DNA from: Sphingopyxis flava
Lineage (GTDB): Bacteria; Pseudomonadota; Alphaproteobacteria; Sphingomonadales; Sphingomonadaceae
NCBI RefSeq assembly: GCF_900168005.1
Contig: NZ_FUYP01000017.1
Location: 1 to 64,000, forward strand
DNA: 64,000 nucleotides
Reading direction: 5' to 3'
In this document: positions 18,109 to 26,216 of the stretch, piece after piece
Numbering within the stretch: the stretch's first letter is position 1
How the letters are laid out: each line of letters opens with the position of its first letter
Made by a program: the position numbers and the translations under genes
Notes under the pieces: generated by a model
Databases searched by the model: none
The model's input: only the letters and a program-made list of their open reading frames with translations
What the model was told of the DNA's origin: nothing

Positions 18109-19401
18109 TTATGCGAAGATGATTCCCCGGGCTTCGCCGAGGCCGATCCGCGCAAACCCGTCGCGCTTACACCAGCCGCGCAAGATCACCTCGTCCCCAT
18201 CTTCGAGGAAAAGGCGGCTTTCGCCGTTGGGAAGCTCAATCGGGCTGCGACCCCCACCCGTATGTTCAAGGAGGCTGCCGTGGCCATCGGGGGCCGCGCC
18301 TGACACTGTGCCCGATCCGAAAACGTCCCCCGCGCGCAGGTTGCACCCGTTGGAGCTGTGGTGTGCGATCATCTGGGCAACCGTCCAATAAAGGTCGAGG
18401 CCCGAGGATCGCGTGAGGACCGCGGGCTCCTCGCCCCGCTCGCGCATCGCCTGCGATGCAAGGGCAACCTCGAGCTGGATGTCAAAGGCCCCAGCGTCCT
18501 GGTCAGCGGGATCGAAAAGATAGGGCAGGGGCGCAGGGTCGCCCGCATCGCGGGCGGGCTGCGGCGCGCGGAAAGGAGCCAAGGCCTCCGCGGTGACGAT
18601 TGCAGGGGAAACGGTGGTGAGGAAGCTCTTGCCGAGAAAGGGGCCAAGCGGCTTGGTTTCCCAGCTCTGGATATCGCGGGCCGACCAGTCGTTGAGCAGG
18701 CCGACCCCGACCAGCTTGTCGCCTGCTTCGGCAATAGGGATGGGCTCGCCCAGGGGATTCCCCCCGCTGATCCAGAATGCGAGCTCGAGTTCGAAATCGA
18801 GCCTGCGGGACGCGCGCCACTCGGGAGCGGTCGCCCCATGGGCTGCAACCTGGCCGCTCGGACGGCGAACGGGATGGCCCGATGCGACGACCGATGAGCT
18901 GCGCCCATGATAGGCAATCGGCACATGTTTGTAATTGGGAAGCAGCGGTTCCTCGGGCCGGAAAAACCGTCCCGCGGTCAGCGCATGATGAATGCCGGCA
19001 AAAAAATCGGAGAAATCCGTAACCGTCGCGGGGACAGTGAACTTGACCTCGTCCGAGGCAAACAGCGCCTGTTTCGCGGTCGGGCCGGGATCGCTGGTGA
19101 GATAGTCTGAAATCAGCGCGCGCACGCGTGCGCGCCGATGTGAAGGGAGCGCCACGAAGCGATCAAGGTTGCGCGCAGCGAAAACCGGCCGAAGATCCGC
19201 GTCGTCATCGCCGAGCGTCGCGCCGAGGCATTCAAGGCCTAGCACAAAATCGCCGATCAGCACCCCGGCGCGAGATCTTCCGGCCGCAATGAAGCTGCAC
19301 ATCGGCAAATTCTGCACGGGAAAATCCTGGTGGCCCATGGCACCTGGAACCCAGCAGCGCAGGCGCTGGTCATGGGTGCGATCGATACGCGGGCCGGGCA
19401 T
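18109..19401 (-). CDS. fahA: fumarylacetoacetase
   Basis: 430 residues, usual for bacterial FAH. Motifs are DFPVQNLPMCSF near the N-terminus, DFSDFFAGIHHAL, YHGRSSSVVASGHPVRRPSGQ, FELELAFWISGGNPLGEPI (metal-binding Glu), LLNDWSARDIQSWE and NLRAGDVFGSGTVSG. The family hydrolyses a carbon-carbon bond in beta-diketones, classically fumarylacetoacetate to fumarate and acetoacetate. No homogentisate dioxygenase or maleylacetoacetate isomerase is nearby, so in this locus it may act on another diketone. The start overlaps the stop of the upstream esterase (TAATG), with AGAGGA before it. Confidence 0.88.
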   Translation of the reverse strand: MPGPRIDRTHDQRLRCWVPGAMGHQDFPVQNLPMCSFIAAGRSRAGVLIGDFVLGLECLGATLGDDDADLRPVFAARNLDRFVALPSHRRARVRALISDYLTSDPGPTAKQALFASDEVKFTVPATVTDFSDFFAGIHHALTAGRFFRPEEPLLPNYKHVPIAYHGRSSSVVASGHPVRRPSGQVAAHGATAPEWRASRRLDFELELAFWISGGNPLGEPIPIAEAGDKLVGVGLLNDWSARDIQSWETKPLGPFLGKSFLTTVSPAIVTAEALAPFRAPQPARDAGDPAPLPYLFDPADQDAGAFDIQLEVALASQAMRERGEEPAVLTRSSGLDLYWTVAQMIAHHSSNGCNLRAGDVFGSGTVSGAAPDGHGSLLEHTGGGRSPIELPNGESRLFLEDGDEVILRGWCKRDGFARIGLGEARGIIFA

Positions 19402-20504
19402 TATCTATCCTCTTTCGCTTGGGGGACGCTGGTCTCGCGCGGGTGCCGGTCGAGCCCATGGAGGGCCAGGAATTGCGAGAGGAGATCGGCGACGGCGCCG
19501 TTGTTGAGATCGGCAAAGGGCAGATGCGTGTTTCCATGAAGGCCGGCGTCGGGCAGGTGCAGCACTTCAGCGGAGCCGCCGCGCGCGTTGATGAGCTCGG
19601 CGAGCCGCTCGGTCTCTCTCGCAAGTGGCCCCCAGGTCGCCGATGCGCGAACATTGTCACCCCATACGAACTGGATCGGGATCCGGGTGAGCTTTGCGAA
19701 CTCGGCAGAAGAGACAAAGGCTGGCCCATATTTTCCGGCACGGCGGTTCTCGCCGACATCGTCCGGCCAGACGAGGCCGGGCGTTTCATACGCGACGATG
19801 CCGACGACCTTGTCGCTTTCGAGCGCGGCGAGCATGGCCCGCAGGCCCCCGGCCGAATTGGTGACCAGCACCGAGGGACCGATCCTGTCGATCGCGGCAG
19901 CGGCTGCCTTCGCTTCAAGCCGGGCATTTTCCACCGTGTCGAATTCGTCATAGCGCGCGCGCATGGCCTGATCCCAGGCGTCCGCATCGCGGGTGGGAAA
20001 CTGGACGCCGTCGAACCAGACCCCGGGGCTCGGCCCGAAGCGCCAAGCCCTGAAGCTGCTTTCGTCCGCGCCTTGCGGCGGCGTATAGCTATAGGCCACG
20101 CAGCCGAAATTGGCTCGCCCGACGCGTGGTCCATCCCAGATGTACACCGGAAACTTGCGGCGAAGGAAGATCGATTCAAAGCCTGGTCCCCCGTCCCACC
20201 GGCGCTGCCAGGCGGCCGCGCTGGAGCTATGCCATAGGAAGAGCGACGTCTCGCGGCGGCCGAGCGGAATTTGATATTCGACATGGCCATGATCACAGTG
20301 CGTGGTCGCGCCCGCAGTCCCGATAACGCTGCCGCCGGCTTCGAAGGAACCCTGCCTGACAAGCGTGATGACATCGTCCGATGGCGGATTGCCTGCCGCT
20401 GGCGGCTCCGGCGCCACCGAGCACCCCTGAAGGCATGTCGCAGCGATCAATGCAGCCCAGCCTCTCAAGAACCTCAACTCCTTCCCGTCCGCATGTGCTC
20501 GCAA
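19401..20504 (-). CDS. alpha/beta-hydrolase (esterase-like) lipoprotein
   Basis: 367 residues with an N-terminal hydrophobic helix and lipobox CLQGC, so it is probably membrane-anchored in the periplasm. The nucleophile elbow reads VLVTNSAGGLRAML. A later aspartate (VWGD) and histidine (PDAGLHGNTH) could complete the triad. It lies between the TonB receptor and fumarylacetoacetase on one strand, with short gaps, and probably processes the imported substrate before uptake. The exact ester substrate is not recognisable. The family resembles predicted esterases often found beside TonB receptors in sphingomonads. Confidence 0.78.
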   Translation of the reverse strand: MRAHADGKELRFLRGWAALIAATCLQGCSVAPEPPAAGNPPSDDVITLVRQGSFEAGGSVIGTAGATTHCDHGHVEYQIPLGRRETSLFLWHSSSAAAWQRRWDGGPGFESIFLRRKFPVYIWDGPRVGRANFGCVAYSYTPPQGADESSFRAWRFGPSPGVWFDGVQFPTRDADAWDQAMRARYDEFDTVENARLEAKAAAAAIDRIGPSVLVTNSAGGLRAMLAALESDKVVGIVAYETPGLVWPDDVGENRRAGKYGPAFVSSAEFAKLTRIPIQFVWGDNVRASATWGPLARETERLAELINARGGSAEVLHLPDAGLHGNTHLPFADLNNGAVADLLSQFLALHGLDRHPRETSVPQAKEDR

Positions 20505-20522
20505 GGTCGTATCATCATTTGC

Positions 20523-22754
20523 CTAGAAATTGGCGTTGAGCCTTATGCCATAGGTTCGCGGCGCCTGGAGAACGGCGATGACCGCGCCGTTGGCGTTGAA
20601 TGTCGAGGAAGGCCGCAAATAGGTCGGCGTCGCCGTATTTGTCAGATTCTTAACAAAGGCGCTCACCCGCAGATTTGCGTCGGGCGCTTCCCAAGTCAGC
20701 GATGCATCCCAGCGGGTGTTCGCCCGGGCGATCGTATCGGGTAGATAATTGACGTGGGTTTCGCGATTGCTCTCATATTGGGCTCCGACCCGCCCGATCA
20801 GCATCGCGCCGTCGCGCAGCTCAATCCCCTGTTCGATTTCGCCGCCAATCGCCCATTTGGGCGACTGAAGGGCGGCAAGACCGCTGCAGTCGACCTCAGT
20901 ACCCTGCGGGAGCCCGCGCGTCAGCGCACAGGCGGTCGACGCCGGCGGTGGAAAGGGGGTGAAGTAAACGAGGTCCCTATACTCCGCGTCGAGATACTGG
21001 ATTTGCGCGCTCAGCCGGGTGTGCCTTGCTGCGAGCCAGTCTGCCTCGATTTCGACGCCCTTCGAGACGAGTTTTCCAGCATTTTCCGTCACGAAGATCG
21101 ACGCGGTGCCGACTTGCTTGGTGTAGGAAATCTGCTGGTCGCGATAGTCCATGTAAAATAGTTCGGCATTCAGCTGGAGGCGATTGTCGAAAAATCGGTT
21201 CTTGAGACCCGCGACATAGGCCGTCAGATGCTCAGGATCATAGGTGTCGCCCCCCGGGGGGCCCGAGAAGAAGCCGCCGGCTTTGAAGCCTGTCGATACA
21301 TTTGCATAGAAGAGCGAGCGGTCGAAAATATCATATTCAATCCCCGCCTTCCAATTCACCGCATTCCACCGGGCGCTTTCATCGACGTCGTATATGGGTG
21401 CACCTGGCGGTATGTCGGGGAATATGGGGTCGGGGCCCACCAGATTGGGAATATTGTAGCGCTCGGTGTCCGAAAATTTCTTCTCGGTCGTGTATCGCAG
21501 CCCCCCCACGACGCGAAGCCGGTCGGTGACCGCGAAGGTGGCCTGTCCGAACGCTGCCCAGGTGGTGGTACCCGTGTTCGTAAGCTGGTCTCCGAAGGAT
21601 CGACCGGTTGCGTTTTCTGTCCGGGAACGCGCATCCATTTTCGTCTTGAGATAGTAGCCGCCCAGCACCCAGCTCAGCGGACCCTCGCCGCTCGACGCGA
21701 GGCGCGCCTCGATCGACGTCTGCTCGGATTGCTGCTGCTCGTTGATGAGGAAGCCAACCGTGGTGCTTGCATAGTCGACATCGGCCGAGCGGTGCGAGGC
21801 AATTACGGTAAAGGTGGCGAAGTCTGCGTCGAAGTCGAGCTGACCTGTAAGCCCCCGATACGCATTGTCGAGATAGGTGTTGCGCGTCTGGGCCGCGTAA
21901 GGGGAAAACTCCTCGGACAGATCCGCAAGGCCCGCCCAGGCGCCCCCGGGATAGCAGGGTTTGCCGCCGCAAAGCTTGTAGATGGTCGAGCCTCCACCGC
22001 GTCCTCCCTGGTTTGCAAAATCGCCGACAAGCAGAAGCGAGAGATTCTGGGCGGGTTCGAACAGGAGCGAGACGCGCCCTGCGACCATTTCATCGTCGCC
22101 CGAGCCGTCGGAGAACCAACCGTTGCGGTTGCTGCTCATGCCCGCCGCGCGCACCGCTACCTTGTCGGAAAGAGGAATATTGACAGCCGCTTGCGCAAAA
22201 ATGGAATCATGGTTGCCGACTTCGGCGGTCAGGTTCCCGCTCGTCTCGAATGTCGGCTTGCGCGAAATGATGTTGATTGCGCCCGCGGTGGCATTGCGGC
22301 CGTAGAGCGTGCCTTGCGGGCCTTTCAGGACCTCGACGCGCTCAATGTCGAACATCATCCCGCGGATGGCAGCCGGCGCGGCAAGGTAGACGCCGTCGAT
22401 GTTCACCGCGAGCGCGGGATCGGCGAACGCGTTGGCCCCAGTGTTGGACACGCCGCGGACGCTGAACCAGGTGTAGGTGCCGGTGGCCGCCGATATCTCG
22501 AGCGAGGGTGTGACGTCGGATAATTGCTGGACGCTGGTGACGCCCTTGTCGATCAGGTCGTCGCCGGTCGCGACCGTGACGGCGAGGGCGGCCTTCTGCA
22601 GATCCTCGGATTTTCGCTGCGCCGTAACAACGATGTCTCCCAGCGCTTCATCCTCAGCTGTTGCGGGCGTGTCGGCTGATTGCGCAGCCGCCGGGCTGGC
22701 AAGAGCTATAGCGAGCGCGCCTAACGAAAAATGCACAAGGCCTGGGGTCGACAT
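20523..22754 (-). CDS. TonB-dependent outer-membrane receptor
   Basis: 743 residues with a signal peptide (HFSLGALAIALASPAAAQ). A TonB-box region EALGDIVVTAQRKSEDLQKAALAVTV leads into a plug with LKGPQGTLYGRNATAGAINIISRKP, then a beta-barrel ending in IRLNANF. The AVTVxxGDDL...QLSDVTPSLEI pattern is the common sphingomonad receptor class linked to plant- or aromatic-derived compounds rather than classical siderophores. First gene of a unit with the esterase and fumarylacetoacetase. A variant of the shared motif lies 45 bases upstream. Confidence 0.92.
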   Translation of the reverse strand: MSTPGLVHFSLGALAIALASPAAAQSADTPATAEDEALGDIVVTAQRKSEDLQKAALAVTVATGDDLIDKGVTSVQQLSDVTPSLEISAATGTYTWFSVRGVSNTGANAFADPALAVNIDGVYLAAPAAIRGMMFDIERVEVLKGPQGTLYGRNATAGAINIISRKPTFETSGNLTAEVGNHDSIFAQAAVNIPLSDKVAVRAAGMSSNRNGWFSDGSGDDEMVAGRVSLLFEPAQNLSLLLVGDFANQGGRGGGSTIYKLCGGKPCYPGGAWAGLADLSEEFSPYAAQTRNTYLDNAYRGLTGQLDFDADFATFTVIASHRSADVDYASTTVGFLINEQQQSEQTSIEARLASSGEGPLSWVLGGYYLKTKMDARSRTENATGRSFGDQLTNTGTTTWAAFGQATFAVTDRLRVVGGLRYTTEKKFSDTERYNIPNLVGPDPIFPDIPPGAPIYDVDESARWNAVNWKAGIEYDIFDRSLFYANVSTGFKAGGFFSGPPGGDTYDPEHLTAYVAGLKNRFFDNRLQLNAELFYMDYRDQQISYTKQVGTASIFVTENAGKLVSKGVEIEADWLAARHTRLSAQIQYLDAEYRDLVYFTPFPPPASTACALTRGLPQGTEVDCSGLAALQSPKWAIGGEIEQGIELRDGAMLIGRVGAQYESNRETHVNYLPDTIARANTRWDASLTWEAPDANLRVSAFVKNLTNTATPTYLRPSSTFNANGAVIAVLQAPRTYGIRLNANF

Positions 22755-22798
22755 CTGATTTCCTTTAGCGCGGTGGCAAGCACCTCAATCGGGAGGCC

Positions 22799-22823
22799 GT
22801 CCCCTAAGCGCACATCAACAGAC
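22799..22823 (-). promoter_or_regulatory. variant of the shared motif plus perfect dyad upstream of TonB receptor
   Basis: On the minus strand: GTCTGTTG, nine bases, TAGGGGAC. The same half-sites appear as in the N6 copies but three bases further apart. Overlapping it is a perfect dyad ACAGAC-AA-GTCTGT (22818-22831). Both are in the promoter region of the receptor unit. Confidence 0.35.
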
Positions 22824-22953
22824 AAGTCTGTCCCTCTGGCGAGATACAAGATCGACAATCGCCGCAGCGGGGCGGTGTCCACCAGATCGCTCGGATGCGC
22901 AGCGGGCGCCCGGCTGCGCGGAGCCTGGTTCGCGCGTTGCAAATAGGGCGGCC

Positions 22954-22982
22954 TTGAACACAGCGGCGAGCCCTCCCATATT
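22954..22982 (+). promoter_or_regulatory. sigma-70-type promoter for the small gene
   Basis: TTGAAC (22954-22959), a 17-base spacer, then CATATT (22977-22982). It points at the small gene whose ribosome-binding site begins about 20 bases downstream of the -10 box. Confidence 0.5.
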
Positions 22983-23017
22983 CGCGTCATCGTCAACAAA
23001 CGAAAGGAGGTGGTCCA

Positions 23018-23092
23018 ATGTCTCATTGTCCAATGCCGCATACGGCCGACAGGATGAGCATGGCCTCCGTCCGCGGGGTCGGGTTCGCCTGA
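23018..23092 (+). CDS. small ORF of 24 codons or small RNA with very strong SD and terminator
   Basis: AAAGGAGGTGG (23003-23013), nearly a full complement of the 16S rRNA tail, is followed by ATG 23018 and a 24-codon frame beginning MSHCPMPHTADR and ending in TGA 23090-23092. A promoter lies upstream and an intrinsic terminator 27 bases after the stop, so the transcript would be about 155 nt. The peptide is not one I recognise. It could be a translated small protein, a leader peptide, or a small RNA in which the SD-like stretch does something else. The bases on either side of it (22755-23199) hold no other gene that I can see. Confidence 0.45.
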   Translation: MSHCPMPHTADRMSMASVRGVGFA

Positions 23093-23118
23093 TCGCTCCG
23101 CATCGGCCACGACAATGG

Positions 23119-23146
23119 AAGGGTCGCCCGCGAGGGCGGCCCTTTT
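23119..23146 (+). terminator. rho-independent terminator of the small gene
   Basis: Arms AAGGGTCGCCC (23119-23129) and GGGCGGCCCTT (23134-23144), 11 pairs with one G-U, closed by a GCGA tetraloop and ending in TTTT. Confidence 0.75.
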
Positions 23147-23208
23147 GAATTTCTGCCCATTGGCAAGGAAGGAACGGAACCGGGAGCTTTAAAACGCGCT
23201 TGCCAGAC

Positions 23209-23460
23209 ATGCGAACATGCGACCTTGCCGATTCCTCGCTGATCAGCGGCGCAGCCTATGATGAGGAGGCGCGGCTGCTGTGTCTCCAATTCCGCGAAGC
23301 GGGCTGCTATTTCTATTTTGGTGTCCCACGCGCCTTGTTCGATGCGCTTTGCGCTGCTCCATCCCCCGGCACTTATTTCAACGCGCACATCAAGGACCGT
23401 TTCCGCTTCGAGCGGGATCCCAGGCGGCGCCGGTTCGGTCCAAAAGCGCGGCGGGGTTGA
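23209..23460 (+). CDS. KTSC domain protein
   Basis: 83 residues. The core ISGAAYDEEARLLCLQFREAG, then YFYFGVPRALFDALCAAPSPGTYFNAHIKDRFRF, is a KTSC domain, a small fold found alone or fused to nucleic-acid enzymes. Its function is not settled. A TTG nine bases upstream is an alternative start. It ends in a basic RRRRFGPKARRG tail that could contact nucleic acid. It heads a run of small plus-strand genes up to the CDF transporter. Confidence 0.7.
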   Translation: MRTCDLADSSLISGAAYDEEARLLCLQFREAGCYFYFGVPRALFDALCAAPSPGTYFNAHIKDRFRFERDPRRRRFGPKARRG

Positions 23461-23525
23461 ACGGGGTGCAACCGGCTGGGGGATCGGCGAGTTTCCCCTG
23501 ACAGCGGGCAAGATGGGAGACCGAT

Positions 23526-23804
23526 ATGACCGATAACGGGGATTTCAATCGCGCCGCCACGGCGCCGGTTGAACGGATCGCGCGGGCGCTCGCGGGCCAC
23601 GCGCTCAGCCGGAATGCTGAAGGCGATCTCGCATCCGCGGGACCGAGCGTTGACGCCCTTTGGCCTGAATATAGCGATGTCGCACTCGCCGTGCTCAAGA
23701 CCCTTCGCGAGCCGAGCGGAAGGATGCTCGCGGTTGGCGATGCCGAGGTCTGGGACCGCATGATCCACGCGGCAATCGAGGATGAAACCATTTCCGAAGC
23801 CTGA
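23526..23804 (+). CDS. small conserved hypothetical protein
   Basis: 92 residues, soluble, mostly helical by composition (RIARALAGHALSRNAEG, SDVALAVLKTLREPSGRMLAVGDAEVWDRMIHAAIEDE). The pattern of a short acidic helical protein ending in an IEDE segment is common among sphingomonad hypotheticals with no known role. GGGAG lies a few bases before the ATG. It precedes the DUF6766 membrane protein by 15 bases and is probably co-transcribed with it. Confidence 0.6.
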   Translation: MTDNGDFNRAATAPVERIARALAGHALSRNAEGDLASAGPSVDALWPEYSDVALAVLKTLREPSGRMLAVGDAEVWDRMIHAAIEDETISEA

Positions 23805-23819
23805 CACGGAGCTTCTCGC

Positions 23820-24476
23820 ATGCGCCTCATTCGCGACAATAGCCTGACGATCGCCCTGATGCTGCTGTTCGCGGGGAGCATCGCTGGACACTGGATAGCC
23901 GGCTGGCATGTCGCGACAGAAGATGCCGTCCGGCATGGGCAGGCAGCGCTGTCGCTTGGTGCCTACACAATAAGTCCCGAATTCCTCTCGAGTGTATTCG
24001 AGAATTGGGAGAGCGAGTTCCTCCAGATGTCGGCCTATGTCGTCCTCACTGCAATTCTCGTTCAGCGCGGCTCCTCGGAATCGAAGGACCCCGACGCGCC
24101 GCCGCGAGACCGCGACCTTGCAGCGCAGGGGCTTAAACCCGCGGCGCCGGCTGCTCTTCGTGCTGGGCGTCTCGCGCGCGCCCTCTACGCGCGCTCGCTC
24201 GGGATCGCGTTGGCGCTCTTGTTCCTCATGTCTTTTGTTCTTCACTGGACGCAAAGCGCAAAAGCGGCCGTCGAAGAGGCCATCGAGCATGGCGAAGTGG
24301 CTCCGACGTTGATCGCCCACCTTGGCAGTCCGCAGCTCTGGTTTGAGTCCTTCCAGAACTGGCAAAGCGAATTTCTCTCGACCGCCGTGCTCGTCCTGCT
24401 CTCCATATTCCTTCGCCAGCGCGAGTCGCCTGAATCGAAGCCGGTCGCAGCCCCCCACACGCAAACCGGCGAATGA
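23820..24476 (+). CDS. DUF6766-type membrane protein
   Basis: 218 residues, with two halves that repeat the same pattern. Each has a membrane helix (IALMLLFAGSIAGHWIAGW / IALALLFLMSFVLHWTQS), then FENWESEFLQ or FQNWQSEFLS, a second helix and a short R/Q-rich end. The internal duplication suggests a pseudo-symmetric four-helix membrane protein. The F-NW-SEFL signature is that of DUF6766, of unknown function. The stop overlaps the start of the CDF transporter (ATGA), so the two are coupled. Confidence 0.75.
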   Translation: MRLIRDNSLTIALMLLFAGSIAGHWIAGWHVATEDAVRHGQAALSLGAYTISPEFLSSVFENWESEFLQMSAYVVLTAILVQRGSSESKDPDAPPRDRDLAAQGLKPAAPAALRAGRLARALYARSLGIALALLFLMSFVLHWTQSAKAAVEEAIEHGEVAPTLIAHLGSPQLWFESFQNWQSEFLSTAVLVLLSIFLRQRESPESKPVAAPHTQTGE

Positions 24477-25426
24477 GCGCGCGGCTGATCCCCCACATCA
24501 AGGCAAACATCGTCCTCTACGGCGCGCTGCTTGCAAATCTTGGCATCGCGGCCGCAAAATTCGTGGCGGCGGCAATCAGCGGATCCTCGTCGATGATTTC
24601 CGAAGGCGTGCACTCGCTTGTCGACAGCGGCAACCAGATATTGCTCCTCTATGGCCAGGCCAAGGCCACGCAGCCGCCCGACGCGAGCCATCCCTTCGGT
24701 TATGGCCGCGAGCTTTATTTCTGGGCGTTCGTGGTCGCGATCCTGATCTTCGCAATCGGCTCCGGCGTCTCGCTTTACGAGGGATGGACGCATATCGCCC
24801 ACCCGGAGCCGCTCCGCGATCCGACGATCAATTATATCGTGCTCGCCATCGCATTCCTCCTTGAAGGCGCATCATGGACGATCGCGGTACGCGCATTCCG
24901 GGCGGCGCGGGGCAGGGCGAGCTGGTGGCAGGCCGTGCGGCGATCAAAAGACCCCTCGGGGTTCATCGTGCTCTTCGAGGACAGTGCTGCGCTTGCCGGG
25001 CTGATCGTGGCCGCGGCCGGCGTTTATCTGAGCCATGCGACGGGTGATGCGCGAATCGATGGCGCGGCGTCGATCATCATCGGCGTCATCCTCGCGGTCG
25101 TCGCAGCGCTCCTCGCGCGCGAAGCCAAGGGTCTCTTGATCGGCGAAAGCGCCGACCCCGAGCTGATCGCGACCATAAGGGAGATTGTCGCGCACTGTCC
25201 GGGCATTGTCACCGTCAATCATGTCCGCACCCTCCACAGCGCGCCCGACGAGATCTTCGTCGCGATCAGCGCGGACTTCGACGACACAATCAGCATGGGA
25301 GCGGGCGAAACGCTGATCGAGGACATCGAGAGCAAGCTGCGCGAGGCGGTGCCGCAGATCAGCTCGGTCTATGTCCGGCCCGAAAAGGCGGCCGATGCGG
25401 TGATCCAGCCAGGCTGGAGCTATTAA
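24473..25426 (+). CDS. cation diffusion facilitator (CDF) metal transporter
   Basis: 317 residues with six predicted membrane segments. SSSMISEGVHSLVDSGNQILLL carries the H-x3-D metal pair of helix 2. HPFGYGRELYFW is the loop motif, and EDSAALAGLIVAAAGV carries the helix-5 metal acidic residues. The C-terminal cytoplasmic domain ends in QISSVYVRPEKA. There is no histidine-rich loop, so iron or manganese is as possible as zinc. Such proteins export divalent metal with proton exchange. Confidence 0.88.
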   Translation: MSARLIPHIKANIVLYGALLANLGIAAAKFVAAAISGSSSMISEGVHSLVDSGNQILLLYGQAKATQPPDASHPFGYGRELYFWAFVVAILIFAIGSGVSLYEGWTHIAHPEPLRDPTINYIVLAIAFLLEGASWTIAVRAFRAARGRASWWQAVRRSKDPSGFIVLFEDSAALAGLIVAAAGVYLSHATGDARIDGAASIIIGVILAVVAALLAREAKGLLIGESADPELIATIREIVAHCPGIVTVNHVRTLHSAPDEIFVAISADFDDTISMGAGETLIEDIESKLREAVPQISSVYVRPEKAADAVIQPGWSY

Positions 25427-26214
25427 CGGCGCGCAAGCACGTCATAATGCCGGCCGAAGCCGAAGCGGTCGAAACGGGCAAAGCCTGCGGCGCGAAGGCG
25501 CGCTTCGATCGCGCCAGCGTCGGTCCAGCGGCTGTCGACTTCGTAGAAGATGGCGGCCAGTCGGTCACGGTGCCGCGACGCCGAGAGCGCCTCAACAACG
25601 ATTTCTTCATGGCCCTCCACGTCGATCTTGACGATGAGCGGCTCCTCGCCTTCGAGAAGCGCATCGACCCCGGCGATGCCGAGGATACTGATTTCTTCCC
25701 CCGCCGCGGAACGCGGCGCGGTGCCTCGCAGGCTTGCAGTGCCGCTATGCGCCCTGTCGGTTGCAATCGAGGCCATTCCCGAGTGGAGTGAGACCGCTGC
25801 GTGGACGGGCCTGATCCGACCGTTGCGCCTGTTGAGGGCGATATTGTCGCAGAGCAGCGCGAAGGTCGCGGCCACGGGCTCGAAGGCGATAGCAGCCACG
25901 CACGCCGGGTTTTGTGCAGCGAGCAGGCTGTAGAGACCTTGATTGGCGCCGATGTCGACGAAGACGAAGCGCCCTTCCTGTGCCGCGAGAAAATCCGAAA
26001 GGTTGCGGCCATAGGTTGCGGCCTGGCAATATTGGAACGTGCGGTCGTCCCAATTCGCCCGCATTTTCACGCCATAGCGTGACGTCACGACGCCGTCGGT
26101 GTCCGCTCGAGGAAGCATGGAGCGCGCCCGAACCCACGTCTTGTGCAGCGTCTTTCGCACAGCGTAGTTGAGGAATGCGGCGACCGCCGAGGGTTGCTGA
26201 GGCGCCCCGCCCAT
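25423..26214 (-). CDS. FkbM-family methyltransferase
   Basis: 263 residues. FVFVDIGANQGLYSLLAA is the SAM-binding motif I, with AFEPVAATFALLCDNIALN as motif II and LIVKIDVEGHEEIVVEAL as the FkbM signature. Such enzymes O-methylate sugars or polyketides. It is the last gene of a three-gene minus-strand unit with a glycosyl/glycerophosphotransferase-like protein and a HAD phosphatase, so methylation of a surface glycan is likely. Its end overlaps the convergent CDF gene by 4 bases. Confidence 0.85.
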   Translation of the reverse strand: MGGAPQQPSAVAAFLNYAVRKTLHKTWVRARSMLPRADTDGVVTSRYGVKMRANWDDRTFQYCQAATYGRNLSDFLAAQEGRFVFVDIGANQGLYSLLAAQNPACVAAIAFEPVAATFALLCDNIALNRRNGRIRPVHAAVSLHSGMASIATDRAHSGTASLRGTAPRSAAGEEISILGIAGVDALLEGEEPLIVKIDVEGHEEIVVEALSASRHRDRLAAIFYEVDSRWTDAGAIEARLRAAGFARFDRFGFGRHYDVLARR

Positions 26215-26216
26215 GA

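Noticed and set aside
18109..19401. Reading fumarylacetoacetase as proof of a tyrosine/homogentisate pathway here
   Set aside because: No homogentisate dioxygenase, hydroxyphenylpyruvate dioxygenase or maleylacetoacetate isomerase is in the window.
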